Shown: in pieces, positions 26,406-34,440 of the stretch
How positions within the stretch are numbered: the first letter of the stretch is position 1
How the letters are laid out: each line of letters starts with the position of its first letter
Origin: Flaviaesturariibacter aridisoli
GTDB lineage: Bacteria; Bacteroidota; Bacteroidia; Chitinophagales; Chitinophagaceae
Reading direction: 5' to 3'
DNA: 64,000 nt
NCBI RefSeq assembly: GCF_004343705.1
Contig: NZ_SKFH01000017.1
Location: 20,859 to 84,858, forward strand
Translations under genes and position numbers: made by a program
The notes under the pieces: generated by a model
What the model saw: the letters and a program-made list of their open reading frames with translations, nothing else
What the model was told of the DNA's origin: nothing
Databases searched by the model: none

Positions 26406-26509
26406 CGATTGGAGATCCCGGATTCCGGATCCTCGTTTTGAGTGGGATGCAGCATTTTGCCCGGCAGCGTGGTCATAGGCGCAGGACCGCCCTTTGCGTC
26501 CGCAACCTT

Positions 26510-27280
26510 ATGAAGAGAAACCGCAACCTGACTGCCTGTGCCGCCTTGCTTACCGGACTGCTGCTGGCCTCCTGTGGCCAGCAGTTTTATTCGCCGCGTC
26601 CCAACGATCCGCCGCTGCTGGCCGCAAAAGGCGACCTGAAGGTGGACGGGCGCCTCGAGCTGAGCGCCCTTTCCACGCCCCGCCTGTCGGCGGCCTGGTC
26701 GCCGGTGGCGCACCTCGGGCTACAGGCCGGCTATGGTTCCAACAATTCGCGCGGCTACACCAGTCTCGACAGCACCGGCTACGACTACTACGAGCAGCGC
26801 TCGCTGGGCTACGTGGGTGCCGGCTATTACGCCAACCTGCGGCCGAATGTGCTCTTCGAGGTATACGGCGGGGTAGGAGCCGCCCGCTATCATTCCAGCC
26901 ACACCGGCTACATCGACCGGCTCAACATGACCAACTGGTACGTGCAGCCGGCCATCGCCTACCGCCAGGCTTCCATCGAGATCGCCGCTTCGCTGCGCTA
27001 CGACTACCTGCACCGGGGCCGCACCCTGCTGGACCCTTCCTGGGAATACAGCCGCGACCGGCACCGCTTTCTCGACTTCCGGGGCTACCAGTTCCTGCAA
27101 CCGGGGCTAACGCTCCGTGCCGGCCGTACCGTCAAATTCTGCTTTGAATTCTTTGAAAGCTTCGTGCTCAACCGCGCCTACGAGTCGGTGTACGGCGCGC
27201 GCAGCCAGCATGCCGTGGCACGCTACGCGGTGGGTCTGCAGCTCGACGTGTCGCGGATTATCCGGTCCGGCGGAAAGTGA
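26510..27280 (+). CDS. Lipoprotein, outer-membrane beta-barrel-like
   Basis: 256 residues. Lipoprotein signal MKRNRNLTACAALLTGLLLASC with lipobox LASC. After it come repeated amphipathic strands rich in Tyr/Gly (HLGLQAGYGSNNSRGYTS, LGYVGAGYYANLRPNVLFEVYGG, FLQPGLTLRAGRTVKFCFEF) ending with ARYAVGLQLDVSR. The pattern looks like an 8-10 strand beta barrel of the outer-membrane type. No function can be given. ATG 26510 is chosen for the signal peptide; an in-frame ATG at 26438 adds non-signal residues. Confidence 0.72.
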   Translation: MKRNRNLTACAALLTGLLLASCGQQFYSPRPNDPPLLAAKGDLKVDGRLELSALSTPRLSAAWSPVAHLGLQAGYGSNNSRGYTSLDSTGYDYYEQRSLGYVGAGYYANLRPNVLFEVYGGVGAARYHSSHTGYIDRLNMTNWYVQPAIAYRQASIEIAASLRYDYLHRGRTLLDPSWEYSRDRHRFLDFRGYQFLQPGLTLRAGRTVKFCFEFFESFVLNRAYESVYGARSQHAVARYAVGLQLDVSRIIRSGGK

Positions 27281-27454
27281 GGCTGCAACCGTGCGGCTTC
27301 CCGGGAAGGCCTCCGAGCGCTTCTTGCTGGAGGGGCACGCGTTTCAGGATGCCGCAATTCCCGGACGTGAAAAAGCGCATACAGTTGGTCGCCTGGACGG
27401 TCAGGATAAGCTCTGCCGTTTTCTGGGGCGCGCGAGGCCGGAACTTTTTTTGCA

Positions 27455-27462
27455 TATATTCG
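27455..27462 (+). promoter_or_regulatory. -7 box TATATTCG
   Basis: TAnnTTTG-like box 16 nt before the ATG at 27479. Confidence 0.5.
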
Positions 27463-27478
27463 GAAAAACAAAGGCTAT

Positions 27479-27889
27479 ATGATTAAAATCTCGGATCTCA
27501 AGCCCGGCGACGTGGTTCGCGTGCTCGACGAAGGCACGGAGCGGGAAGGCATCGTTACCAACACCAGCCGTGATGAAAACATGGCCTGCATCGACAACGG
27601 CGTGCAGGAGTTCTGGTATCCCCCCGAGCAGATCGTACCCATTCCCATTTCGGAGCACGCCCTGATCGAAATCCTGGGCTTCCAGAAGGAAGTGTCGGAC
27701 GACGGCTCGGCGAAGTACAAAAAAGGCCCCTTCCGGGTGTTGCTCCGCGAGCCCGGCAATTACACCCATATGGAGGTCTGGTACCGCGAAGATCACCGTC
27801 ATTTCAACAACCCGCTCTACCTCCATGAGCTGCAGAATCACCACCTGCAGATGACCAAAATGGTCCTCGAAAGAGGGGCGACCGCTTGA
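27479..27889 (+). CDS. Small conserved protein with SH3-like start, unknown function
   Basis: 136 residues, cytosolic. The N-terminus [23 protein letters not shown] looks like a small SH3/KOW-type beta barrel; the rest is an alpha/beta region with [22 protein letters not shown] at the end. I do not recognise a named family. It sits just upstream of infA, where secY and map would be expected in many Bacteroidota, but is separated from infA by a terminator (27924-27948), so it is likely its own unit. Confidence 0.7.
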   Translation: MIKISDLKPGDVVRVLDEGTEREGIVTNTSRDENMACIDNGVQEFWYPPEQIVPIPISEHALIEILGFQKEVSDDGSAKYKKGPFRVLLREPGNYTHMEVWYREDHRHFNNPLYLHELQNHHLQMTKMVLERGATA

Positions 27890-27923
27890 TTTTCTTTTCA
27901 ATTTGTGAAAAATACGCACCTTT

Positions 27924-27948
27924 GAGCCGCAAAAAGCGGCTCTTTTTT
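27924..27948 (+). terminator. Terminator upstream of the infA promoter
   Basis: GAGCCGC-AAAAA-GCGGCTC followed by T6. Isolates the ribosomal operon from the upstream gene. Confidence 0.9.
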
Positions 27949-27969
27949 CTTTTTACGGGAAAAGAATGC

Positions 27970-27977
27970 TATCTTTG
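27970..27977 (+). promoter_or_regulatory. -7 box TATCTTTG of the infA-rplQ operon
   Basis: Exact TAnnTTTG match 16 nt upstream of infA, directly behind a terminator, so it is probably the operon's main promoter. Confidence 0.7.
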
Positions 27978-27993
27978 CGCTCCCAAAATCTGT

Positions 27994-28212
27994 ATGTCAA
28001 AGCAGCCATTAATTAAACAGGACGGAATTATTCTCGAGGCTTTGTCGAATGCCATGTTCCGGGTAAAACTGGAAAACGGGCACGAGATCATCGCTACCAT
28101 TTCGGGAAAGATGCGGATGCACTATATACGGATCCTTCCGGGTGATAAAGTGGGCGTGGAGATGAGTCCCTACGATCTTTCGAGGGGACGGATCATCTTC
28201 CGCTATAAATAA
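27994..28212 (+). CDS. infA: Translation initiation factor IF-1
   Basis: 72-residue S1/OB-fold protein binding the 30S A site during initiation. Full-length match: [57 protein letters not shown] (quoted in part) and terminal FRYK. ATG 27994 is the family start. First gene of the ribosomal/transcription operon. No secY or map precede it here. Confidence 0.97.
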   Translation: MSKQPLIKQDGIILEALSNAMFRVKLENGHEIIATISGKMRMHYIRILPGDKVGVEMSPYDLSRGRIIFRYK

Positions 28213-28254
28213 AAAAATAGCGGAGGCGAAGAGCCCACGCACAAACTGAGAACC

Positions 28255-28371
28255 ATGAAAGTAAGAGCTTCCATCAAAAAACGCAGCGCCGACTGCAAGA
28301 TCGTGCGCCGCAAGGGCAAACTGTACGTGATCAACAAGAAAAACCCCCGCTACAAGCAGCGCCAGGGTTAA
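28255..28371 (+). CDS. rpmJ: 50S ribosomal protein L36 (bL36)
   Basis: 38 residues starting [17 protein letters not shown] and ending [10 protein letters not shown]. Only one cysteine remains, so this is the zinc-free (C-) form usual in Bacteroidota. It lies between infA and rpsM, in the conserved order, with 42 nt after infA and 49 nt before rpsM. Confidence 0.97.
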   Translation: MKVRASIKKRSADCKIVRRKGKLYVINKKNPRYKQRQG

Positions 28372-28420
28372 TCCTTGATCCGCCCCTCACATTCGTAATT
28401 AGTAAAACTGAATAGATCTT

Positions 28421-28801
28421 ATGGCACGTATTGCCGGTGTTGACTTACCCAAAAACAAAAGAGGCGAAATCGGTCTGACCTATATCTACGGTATTGGTCC
28501 CGCCACTGCCCGTTACATCCTGGACAAGGGTGGTATCGACCGCTCCAAGCGCGTGAACGAGTGGAACGACGAAGAGCTGAACCACATCCGTACTTCCATC
28601 ACCGAACAGTTCAAGGTGGAAGGCCAGCTGCGCTCCGAGACCCAAATGGCCATCAAGCGCCTGCTGGATATCGCCTGCTACCGCGGTCTTCGTCACCGTA
28701 AAGGCCTGCCGGTTCGCGGCCAGCGTACCAAGACCAACTCCCGCACCCGTAAGGGCAAGCGTAAGACGGTTGCCGGTAAGAAGAAGGCTCCGAAGAAATA
28801 A
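28421..28801 (+). CDS. rpsM: 30S ribosomal protein S13 (uS13)
   Basis: 126-residue head protein of the small subunit, contacting the P-site tRNA and 50S bridge. Signature [26 protein letters not shown], and [24 protein letters not shown] near the basic C-terminus (quoted in part). Followed by an unusually long 214-nt gap before rpsK. Confidence 0.98.
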   Translation: MARIAGVDLPKNKRGEIGLTYIYGIGPATARYILDKGGIDRSKRVNEWNDEELNHIRTSITEQFKVEGQLRSETQMAIKRLLDIACYRGLRHRKGLPVRGQRTKTNSRTRKGKRKTVAGKKKAPKK

Positions 28802-29015
28802 GATAATGAGCCTTGGGTGCTCCGGCCAGACTGCAAGCGCAACCCGCTTGCAGTTTGCTGCTTGAAATCCGGGGCCCTTTATAGCACTGAGACATTCCTT
28901 TTCTACGCTGGATCCCGTTGGTGCCGGGGGAGGGTAGAGGCGGGCCCGCTGTCAGCCTGAGCGCAATCAAAGGCGACGGAGGTTTTTATTCATTCATAGA
29001 TTACCTGTTTCAAAC
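28802..29015 (+). other. Long structured gap between rpsM and rpsK
   Basis: Holds a perfect 9-bp hairpin CTGCAAGCG-CAACC-CGCTTGCAG (28831-28853), two GGGCCC blocks (28872-28877, 28942-28947) and a diverged palindrome of the TCACCCTGAGCGCAGTCGAA type (28951-28977, GTCAGCCTGAGCGCAATCAA start). No open frame of note. Confidence 0.65.
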
Positions 29016-29426
29016 ATGGCAAAAGCACAAAAGGCCCAGCAGTCCGCTAAGGCCGCCGCCAAGAAGCGTATCGTAAAGGTGGATTCCTACGGCGACGCGC
29101 ACATCAACGCAACCTTCAATAACATCATCATCGCCCTCACCAACAAGAGCGGCCAGGTGATCAGCTGGTCTTCGGCCGGTAAAATGGGCTTCCGCGGTTC
29201 CAAGAAGAACACGCCCTATGCCGCCCAGATGGCCTCCAGCGACGCCGCTAAAGTAGCGATCGACGCAGGTGTGAAGCGTGTAGACGTATTCGTGAAAGGC
29301 CCCGGTGCCGGCCGCGAAAGCGCCATCCGCGCCCTCGCCCAGAGCGGTATCGAAGTAGCGATGATCAAAGACGTGACCCCGCTGCCCCACAATGGCTGCC
29401 GTCCGCCCAAGAAGCGCCGCGTATAA
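29016..29426 (+). CDS. rpsK: 30S ribosomal protein S11 (uS11)
   Basis: 136 residues; core [38 protein letters not shown] and the terminal [18 protein letters not shown] are diagnostic. The Lys/Ala-rich N-terminal extension ([19 protein letters not shown]) is normal for the phylum. Confidence 0.98.
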   Translation: MAKAQKAQQSAKAAAKKRIVKVDSYGDAHINATFNNIIIALTNKSGQVISWSSAGKMGFRGSKKNTPYAAQMASSDAAKVAIDAGVKRVDVFVKGPGAGRESAIRALAQSGIEVAMIKDVTPLPHNGCRPPKKRRV

Positions 29427-29438
29427 AAGCAAAGTTTA

Positions 29439-29490
29439 CAAGTCGGAAGTGGGAAGTTGGAAGTACTTCGCACTTCGAACTTCCGACTTG
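29439..29490. repeat. Inverted pair of heptameric GGAAGTC repeats
   Basis: Left half AAGTCGGAAGTGGGAAGTTG (29439 onward) and right half ending CACTTCGAACTTCCGACTT form an imperfect long hairpin between rpsK and rpsD. Same family as 3764-3794. Confidence 0.8.
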
Positions 29491-29603
29491 CTTACTTATA
29501 TCTCTCCCGCCAGGGCTTTCATTTAACTAAAGGGTGCACCATTTATTTTTACCGTTTTTACCGATGGTTGTGCCGAATTCAAAAAAGCGGAAATGAATAC
29601 ACT

Positions 29604-30209
29604 ATGGCACGTTACACTGGTCCCAAGACCAAAATTTCCCGCATTTTCGGAGAGCCCATCCTGGGCAATGGCAAGTGGCTGAGCAAGAACTCGAACCCTC
29701 CCGGACAGCACGGTGCGCTGCGCAAGCGCAAACAGCTCGGTGAGTACGCCCTCCAGCTCCGCGAAAAGCAAAAGGCCAAGTACACCTACGGCCTGCTCGA
29801 AAAACAATTCCGCAAGACGTTTGACGAAGCAGCACGCCGCAAAGGTGTTACAGGTGAAAACCTGATCAAGTTACTGGAAGCCCGTCTGGACAACACCATT
29901 TTCCGTATGGGTATCGCTCCCTCCCGCCCGGCTGCCCGCCAGCTGGTGTCGCACAAGCACATCACCGTTAACGGCGCGATCGTGAACGTTCCTTCCTACC
30001 AGCTGAAGCCCGGCGATGTGGTAGCCCTGAAGGACAAGTCGAAAGACAACGCCACGGTTACCTCGTTCGTACGTGAAAAGAACCCGAAATTCGGCTGGAT
30101 TGATTTCAACGCCGGCAGCTTCACGGGTACCTTCATCACCTACCCCGAGCGCGATTCCGTTCCGGAGAGCATCAAGGAGCAACTGATCGTCGAACTGTAC
30201 TCGAAGTAA
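29604..30209 (+). CDS. rpsD: 30S ribosomal protein S4 (uS4)
   Basis: 201-residue primary 16S-binding protein. MARYTGPKTKISRIFGEPI start; S4 RNA-binding domain with LEARLDNTIFRMGIAPSRPAARQLVSHKHITVNG (quoted in part); terminal EQLIVELYSK. The zinc-binding cysteines of C+ S4 are absent. ATG 29604 is set by the family; the open frame continues upstream through the repeat. S4 is an operon regulator in several bacteria; whether it binds any of the gaps here is unknown. Confidence 0.98.
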   Translation: MARYTGPKTKISRIFGEPILGNGKWLSKNSNPPGQHGALRKRKQLGEYALQLREKQKAKYTYGLLEKQFRKTFDEAARRKGVTGENLIKLLEARLDNTIFRMGIAPSRPAARQLVSHKHITVNGAIVNVPSYQLKPGDVVALKDKSKDNATVTSFVREKNPKFGWIDFNAGSFTGTFITYPERDSVPESIKEQLIVELYSK

Positions 30210-30216
30210 TCAATAG

Positions 30217-30251
30217 CCGGAGACGATGCTTGCATCGTCTTCCGCTTTTTT
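30217..30251 (+). terminator. Terminator-like hairpin between rpsD and rpoA
   Basis: CGGAGACGATGC-TT-GCATCGTCTTCCG, 12 pairs with one bulged base, followed by C and T6 (30246-30251). It has every mark of an intrinsic terminator but lies inside the operon. Confidence 0.75.
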
Positions 30252-30255
30252 GCAC

Positions 30256-30329
30256 TTCGACTGCGCTCAGCGCGACAAATGCGTTTCGTGCAGGACTGCT
30301 GCCCACTGTTCTAGTGAGCGCAGTTGAAC
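30256..30329. repeat. Inverted pair of TTCGACTGCGCTCA-type element
   Basis: Arm 30256-30271 (TTCGACTGCGCTCAGC) and arm 30314-30329 (GTGAGCGCAGTTGAAC) are inverted near-copies (12 of 14 core positions). The motif resembles a palindromic intergenic element common in many genomes (TGAGCGCAGTCGAA). Confidence 0.7.
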
Positions 30330-30376
30330 GATGACGAAGGACCATTAACTTGTTCAAACTCTAAAACCTGAAATAC

Positions 30377-31378
30377 ATGGCCATTTTAAATTTTCAGAAA
30401 CCCGACAAGATCGTTCTCCAGAAAGTAACGGACTTCGAAGCCCAATTCGAGTTTCGTCCGCTGGAGCCGGGCTACGGCGTCACCATCGGTAACGCCCTGC
30501 GCCGCGTGCTGCTGAACTCGCTTGAAGGCTACGCCATCACCGGTGTACGCATCGAAGGCGTGGATCACGAATTTGCGACCATCAAAGGCGTTTCTGAAGA
30601 CGTGGTGGAGATCATCCTCAACCTGAAGCAGGTTCGTTTCAAGAAGATCGTCGACCACGAGGTACAGAATGAGAAGATCACCCTGTCGGTGAAAAACCGC
30701 ACGGAGCTGACCGCCGGCATGCTGGGCGAGGGCACTTCCTCCTTCCAGATCATGAACCCCGAGCTGCTCATCTGCACCCTCGATTCGTCGGCCAAGCTCG
30801 AGATCGAGCTCAGCATCGGCCGCGGCCGCGGCTATGTGCCCGCTGAAGAGAACCGCCCCAAGGATGCCGCCCTCGGCCTCATCCCCATGGACGCCATCTA
30901 CACGCCCATCAAGAACGTGAAATACGCCATCGAGAACACCCGTGTGGAGCAGCGTACCGACTACGAGAAGCTCGTGATGGAAGTGACCACCGACGGCACC
31001 ATTCACCCCGAGGAAGCCGTGAAGCAAGCTTCGCGCATCCTCATCCAGCACCTCATGATCATCACCGATGAGAACATCACCTTCGATTCGAAAGAAGAGA
31101 AGAAGGAAGACATCGTGGACGAGCAGACCCTCCAGCTCCGCAAGGTGCTGAAGACCCCGCTGGAAGACCTGGATCTCTCCGTTCGCGCTTTCAACTGTCT
31201 TAAGGCAGCCAAGATCAACTCGCTCAGCGAGCTGGTACAGTACGAGCAGGAAGACCTGATGAAGTTCCGCAACTTCGGCCAGAAGTCCCTTTCCGAGATC
31301 GAGCAGGTGCTCAACGAGCGCGGCCTCCATTTCGGTATGGACCTCAGCAAACTCGGTCTTGACCGCGAAGAGTACTAA
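30377..31378 (+). CDS. rpoA: DNA-directed RNA polymerase subunit alpha
   Basis: 333 residues with N-terminal assembly domain ([38 protein letters not shown]) and C-terminal domain (about 255-333) containing the helix-hairpin region [45 protein letters not shown] (quoted in parts). Full length. Usual place between rpsD and rplQ, but with 167 nt and 174 nt repeat-bearing gaps on each side. Confidence 0.98.
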   Translation: MAILNFQKPDKIVLQKVTDFEAQFEFRPLEPGYGVTIGNALRRVLLNSLEGYAITGVRIEGVDHEFATIKGVSEDVVEIILNLKQVRFKKIVDHEVQNEKITLSVKNRTELTAGMLGEGTSSFQIMNPELLICTLDSSAKLEIELSIGRGRGYVPAEENRPKDAALGLIPMDAIYTPIKNVKYAIENTRVEQRTDYEKLVMEVTTDGTIHPEEAVKQASRILIQHLMIITDENITFDSKEEKKEDIVDEQTLQLRKVLKTPLEDLDLSVRAFNCLKAAKINSLSELVQYEQEDLMKFRNFGQKSLSEIEQVLNERGLHFGMDLSKLGLDREEY

Positions 31379-31391
31379 AACAATCGCCTCG

Positions 31392-31498
31392 TCTGCTCAT
31401 GTGCTAACCTGCTCATGGATCCCTGATGTCGGATGTCTGATATCTGATCTGGTTGGTAGCGAACAAGCGTTAGCAGACTAGCACATCAGCACATTAAT
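31392..31498. repeat. Compound short-repeat block between rpoA and rplQ
   Basis: TGCTCATGTGCTAACCTGCT (8-nt period, 31392-31417), then TGATGTC-GGATGTC-TGATATC-TGATCTG (7-nt period, 31423-31450), then an inverted counterpart of the first block, TTAGCAGACTAGCACATCAG onward (31469-31498). Confidence 0.8.
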
Positions 31499-31552
31499 CC
31501 CTCATGTAGGCTGCAATTCCTGACACGGTGCAGCCGATAAAACTCAAATGTC

Positions 31553-32077
31553 ATGCGTCACGGAGACAAAATCAAAAACCTGGGCCGAACCAAATCGCAT
31601 CGCGATGCCCTGATGATGAACCTTACGATCTCGCTGATCGAGCACAAGCGTATCGTTACGACCCTGGCCAAAGCCAAGGCCCTGCGCGTTTACGCCGAGC
31701 CCCTGATCACGAAGGCGAAAGAAAACACCACGCACCAGCGTCGTATCGTTTTCGCCTACCTGCAGAACAAGGAAGCCATCAAGGAACTGTTCGGAACCAT
31801 TGCCGAGAAAGTGGCCGGCCGCCCCGGTGGCTACACCCGTATCATCAAGCTGGGCATCCGCCCCGGTGATGCCGCTGAAATGGCAATGATCGAGCTGGTT
31901 GATTTCAACGAGATCTACGGCAAGGCAACCGCCAAGAAGGACGAACCCGCCAAGCGTACCCGCCGCGCAGGTGCTGCCAAGAAGAAAGCCGAAGCCCCCG
32001 CGGCCGACGCGCAGACCGAAGCACCGGAAGCCCCCGCAGCCGACGCCACGGAAGCTACCGAGCAACAGCCTTCCTAA
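31553..32077 (+). CDS. rplQ: 50S ribosomal protein L17 (bL17) with acidic/Ala-rich tail
   Basis: 174 residues. The conserved domain ([20 protein letters not shown] ... [20 protein letters not shown]) covers about 1-120; a Lys/Ala/Glu/Pro-rich tail (residues about 125-174, ending [10 protein letters not shown]) extends it, as in other Bacteroidota L17 proteins. Last gene of the operon, with a strong terminator 23 nt later. Confidence 0.97.
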   Translation: MRHGDKIKNLGRTKSHRDALMMNLTISLIEHKRIVTTLAKAKALRVYAEPLITKAKENTTHQRRIVFAYLQNKEAIKELFGTIAEKVAGRPGGYTRIIKLGIRPGDAAEMAMIELVDFNEIYGKATAKKDEPAKRTRRAGAAKKKAEAPAADAQTEAPEAPAADATEATEQQPS

Positions 32078-32100
32078 GCGAACCTTCGCTACAAGTCATA

Positions 32101-32129
32101 GAGGCAGCGCATGTGCGCTGCCTCTTTTT
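32101..32129 (+). terminator. Terminator of the rplQ operon
   Basis: GAGGCAGCGC-ATGT-GCGCTGCCTC followed by T5; perfect 10-bp stem. Confidence 0.93.
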
Positions 32130-32191
32130 GTTTGTTAGGGCTGAGTTTCCTACTTTTACACATAACTAAAACTTATTATAGCCAACTGCTT

Positions 32192-33160
32192 ATGAAATCG
32201 TTATTGCTACCCGTACTCCTCCTCCTGGGCCTCTGTGCAACCGCCGGCGAACCGGGCGATACTACCCAAATCAACAAACTGGCCGAAGAGCTGGTAAAGC
32301 TTCAGAAGATTGAGCAAGGCCTCAAGTACCAGACCGGTAAAATCAGCCTGACCAATGGCGTTGCCACCGTGAACGTACCCAAAGGCTTCCGCTTCCTGGG
32401 CCCCGAAGACAGTAAAAAAGTGCTGGAAGACGCCTGGGGCAACCTCCCCGGCGACGCGCCGCTCGGCATGATCGTGCCTGGCGATGAAGGCAGCGCCATC
32501 AACGCCGACTATGCCTTTATCGTTCAGTACGAAGGCATGGGCTATGTGAAGGACAACGACGCCGACAAGATCAACTACGACGACCTGCTGAAGCAAATGA
32601 AAGAAGACGGTGTTGCCGCCAACGCCGAACGCCGCAAGCAGGGGCTGCAAACCCTCGACCTGCTTGGCTGGGCCAGCAAGCCGCATTACGACAAAGCCAA
32701 TAAGATCCTCTACTGGGCCAAGGAAATCCGGGCGGAAGGCTCCGAAGAGCACACGCTCAACTACGACATCCGCGTGCTCGGCCGCAAAGGCGTGCTCGTG
32801 TTGCAGGCGGTAGCCGGTATGAGCCAGCTCGATAGTGTCAACGTGCATATCAAAGACGTGCTGGGCATGGTGGCCTTCAACGAGGGGCACCGCTACGCCG
32901 ACTTCGATTCCAACACGGACGAAATCGCCGCCTGGACTATCGGCGGCCTCGTAGCCGGCAAGGTGCTCGCCAAGGTGGGCTTCTTCGCCATCATCCTGAA
33001 ATACATCAAGCTGATCGTGCTCGGCCTCGTAGCCATCGTGGGCGGCATCTGGCGCCGCATCACGGGCCGCAAAAAGGAGGACGACGGACCGATTGCCTAC
33101 GATCCCGCCCCCGACCCTGCCCCGGCTCCCGAGCCGGCGCCGGTGGAAGAAAACGCCTGA
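32192..33160 (+). CDS. DUF2167 domain membrane protein
   Basis: 322 residues. Signal peptide MKSLLLPVLLLLGLCATAG, then the DUF2167 domain: GKISLTNGVATVNVPKGFRFLGPEDSKKVL, WGNLPGD, GMIVPGD, GMGYVKDNDADKINYDDLL (quoted in parts), LGWASKPHYDKANKILYWAKEI. A transmembrane helix lies near residues 270-295 (FFAIILKYIKLIVLGLVAIV), then a Pro/Ala-rich tail (YDPAPDPAPAPEPAPVEENA). Function unknown. A -7-like box TACTTTTA (32151-32158) and its own terminator make it a single-gene unit placed between rplQ and carA. Confidence 0.9.
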   Translation: MKSLLLPVLLLLGLCATAGEPGDTTQINKLAEELVKLQKIEQGLKYQTGKISLTNGVATVNVPKGFRFLGPEDSKKVLEDAWGNLPGDAPLGMIVPGDEGSAINADYAFIVQYEGMGYVKDNDADKINYDDLLKQMKEDGVAANAERRKQGLQTLDLLGWASKPHYDKANKILYWAKEIRAEGSEEHTLNYDIRVLGRKGVLVLQAVAGMSQLDSVNVHIKDVLGMVAFNEGHRYADFDSNTDEIAAWTIGGLVAGKVLAKVGFFAIILKYIKLIVLGLVAIVGGIWRRITGRKKEDDGPIAYDPAPDPAPAPEPAPVEENA

Positions 33161-33176
33161 TCGGACAGTTTAGTTG

Positions 33177-33210
33177 AAGGGCCCATGTGCAATGCGCATG
33201 GGCCCTTTTA
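33177..33210 (+). terminator. Terminator after DUF2167 gene
   Basis: AAGGGCCCATG-TGCAATG-CGCATGGGCCCTT with T4; strong stem. Confidence 0.9.
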
Positions 33211-33283
33211 TTTTGGGCTTTTGGATTACCCAAAATTTTACAGAAAATTTCCCGCTAATTGCCCCCTTCGGAAAGCAGGGGGC

Positions 33284-33291
33284 TATTTTTG
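33284..33291 (+). promoter_or_regulatory. -7 box TATTTTTG of carA
   Basis: Exact TAnnTTTG match ending 5 nt before the carA ATG (33297), which predicts transcription starting at or next to the start codon. Confidence 0.7.
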
Positions 33292-33296
33292 CGCCC

Positions 33297-34406
33297 ATGA
33301 CCCCTCAACGTGAAGCCCTCCTTGTACTCGAAGACGGCACCGTGTGCCGCGGAAAAGCCTTTGGCGCTATCGGAACCACCGGCGGCGAGATCTGCTTCAA
33401 TACCGGGATGACCGGTTACCAGGAAGTGTTTACCGACCCCAGCTACTACGGCCAGGTGCTCATCATGAACAATGTGCATATTGGCAACTACGGTGTGAAG
33501 GAAGCCGACGTGGAAAGCGATGCGATCAAGATCAAGGGACTGATCGGCCGCAACCTCGAGGAGCTCTTCTCCCGCCGCCAGGCCGAGGGCTCGCTCGACC
33601 AGTACCTCATAGACCAGAACATCGTAGCCATCGAAGGCGTGGACACCCGCGCGCTGGTGGCGGCAATCCGGGACAAAGGCGCCCAGAACTGCATCATCTC
33701 CTCCGAGATCCTCGACCCCGAAGAGCTGAAGAAGAAGCTCGCTGAAGTGCCCGATATGGACGGCCTGGAGCTCGCTTCGCTGGTAAGCACACGCGTGTCT
33801 TACGAACTCGGCGACCCTGCTTCGCCGGTGCGCATCGCCGTGCTCGACTTCGGGGTGAAGCGCAACATCCTCAACTGTATGACCGACCGCGGTGCCTATG
33901 TGAAAGTTTTTCCCGCGAAGGCCGACCCGGCTGAGATCCGGGCCTTCGGCGCCAACGGCTACTTTATCTCCAACGGCCCCGGCGACCCCGCGGCTATGGA
34001 CTATGCCATCGGCACCGTGCGCGAGCTGCTCAACGACAACAAACCCACCTTCGGCATTTGCATGGGCCACCAGCTGCTGGCGCTCGCCAACGGCATCCCC
34101 ACATTCAAGATGCACCACGGCCACCGCGGGCTCAACCACCCGGTAAAGAACCTGCTTACGGGCCGCTGTGAGATCACAACGCAGAACCACGGCTTCGGTG
34201 TAGACCCTGAAGCGGTACGGAAAGCCGATCACATCGAAATCACCCACGTGAACCTCAACGACCAATCCATTGAAGGGATCCGCGTCAAGGGAAAGCCGGC
34301 CTTCTCGGTGCAATACCACCCGGAAGCCACGCCAGGCCCGCACGACAGCCGCTACCTCTTCGACGACTTCGTGGAGATGGTCCGTAGTTATACGGGAACG
34401 AACTAA
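33297..34406 (+). CDS. carA: Carbamoyl-phosphate synthase small (glutaminase) subunit
   Basis: Hydrolyses glutamine and feeds ammonia to CarB for arginine and pyrimidine synthesis. 369 residues: N-terminal CPSase domain (LEDGTVCRGKAFGAIGTTGGEICFNTGMTGYQE, quoted in part) and C-terminal class I amidotransferase with nucleophile Cys in TFGICMGHQLLAL and catalytic His/Glu in FSVQYHPEATPGPHDSRYLF. The upstream open frame carries no conserved residues, so ATG 33297 is used. carB is not adjacent. Confidence 0.97.
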   Translation: MTPQREALLVLEDGTVCRGKAFGAIGTTGGEICFNTGMTGYQEVFTDPSYYGQVLIMNNVHIGNYGVKEADVESDAIKIKGLIGRNLEELFSRRQAEGSLDQYLIDQNIVAIEGVDTRALVAAIRDKGAQNCIISSEILDPEELKKKLAEVPDMDGLELASLVSTRVSYELGDPASPVRIAVLDFGVKRNILNCMTDRGAYVKVFPAKADPAEIRAFGANGYFISNGPGDPAAMDYAIGTVRELLNDNKPTFGICMGHQLLALANGIPTFKMHHGHRGLNHPVKNLLTGRCEITTQNHGFGVDPEAVRKADHIEITHVNLNDQSIEGIRVKGKPAFSVQYHPEATPGPHDSRYLFDDFVEMVRSYTGTN

Positions 34407-34440
34407 AAAGAAAACCGGCCCCAGGGGCCGGTTTTCTTTT
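34405..34440. terminator. Bidirectional terminator between carA and the M1 peptidase
   Basis: AAAGAAAACCGGCCCC and its exact complement GGGGCCGGTTTTCTTT around a single A; serves both convergent genes. Confidence 0.92.

Noticed and set aside
28802..29015. S4-binding autoregulatory leader
   Set aside because: Plausible by analogy with other alpha operons, but I cannot show a known leader fold; kept only as a structured gap.
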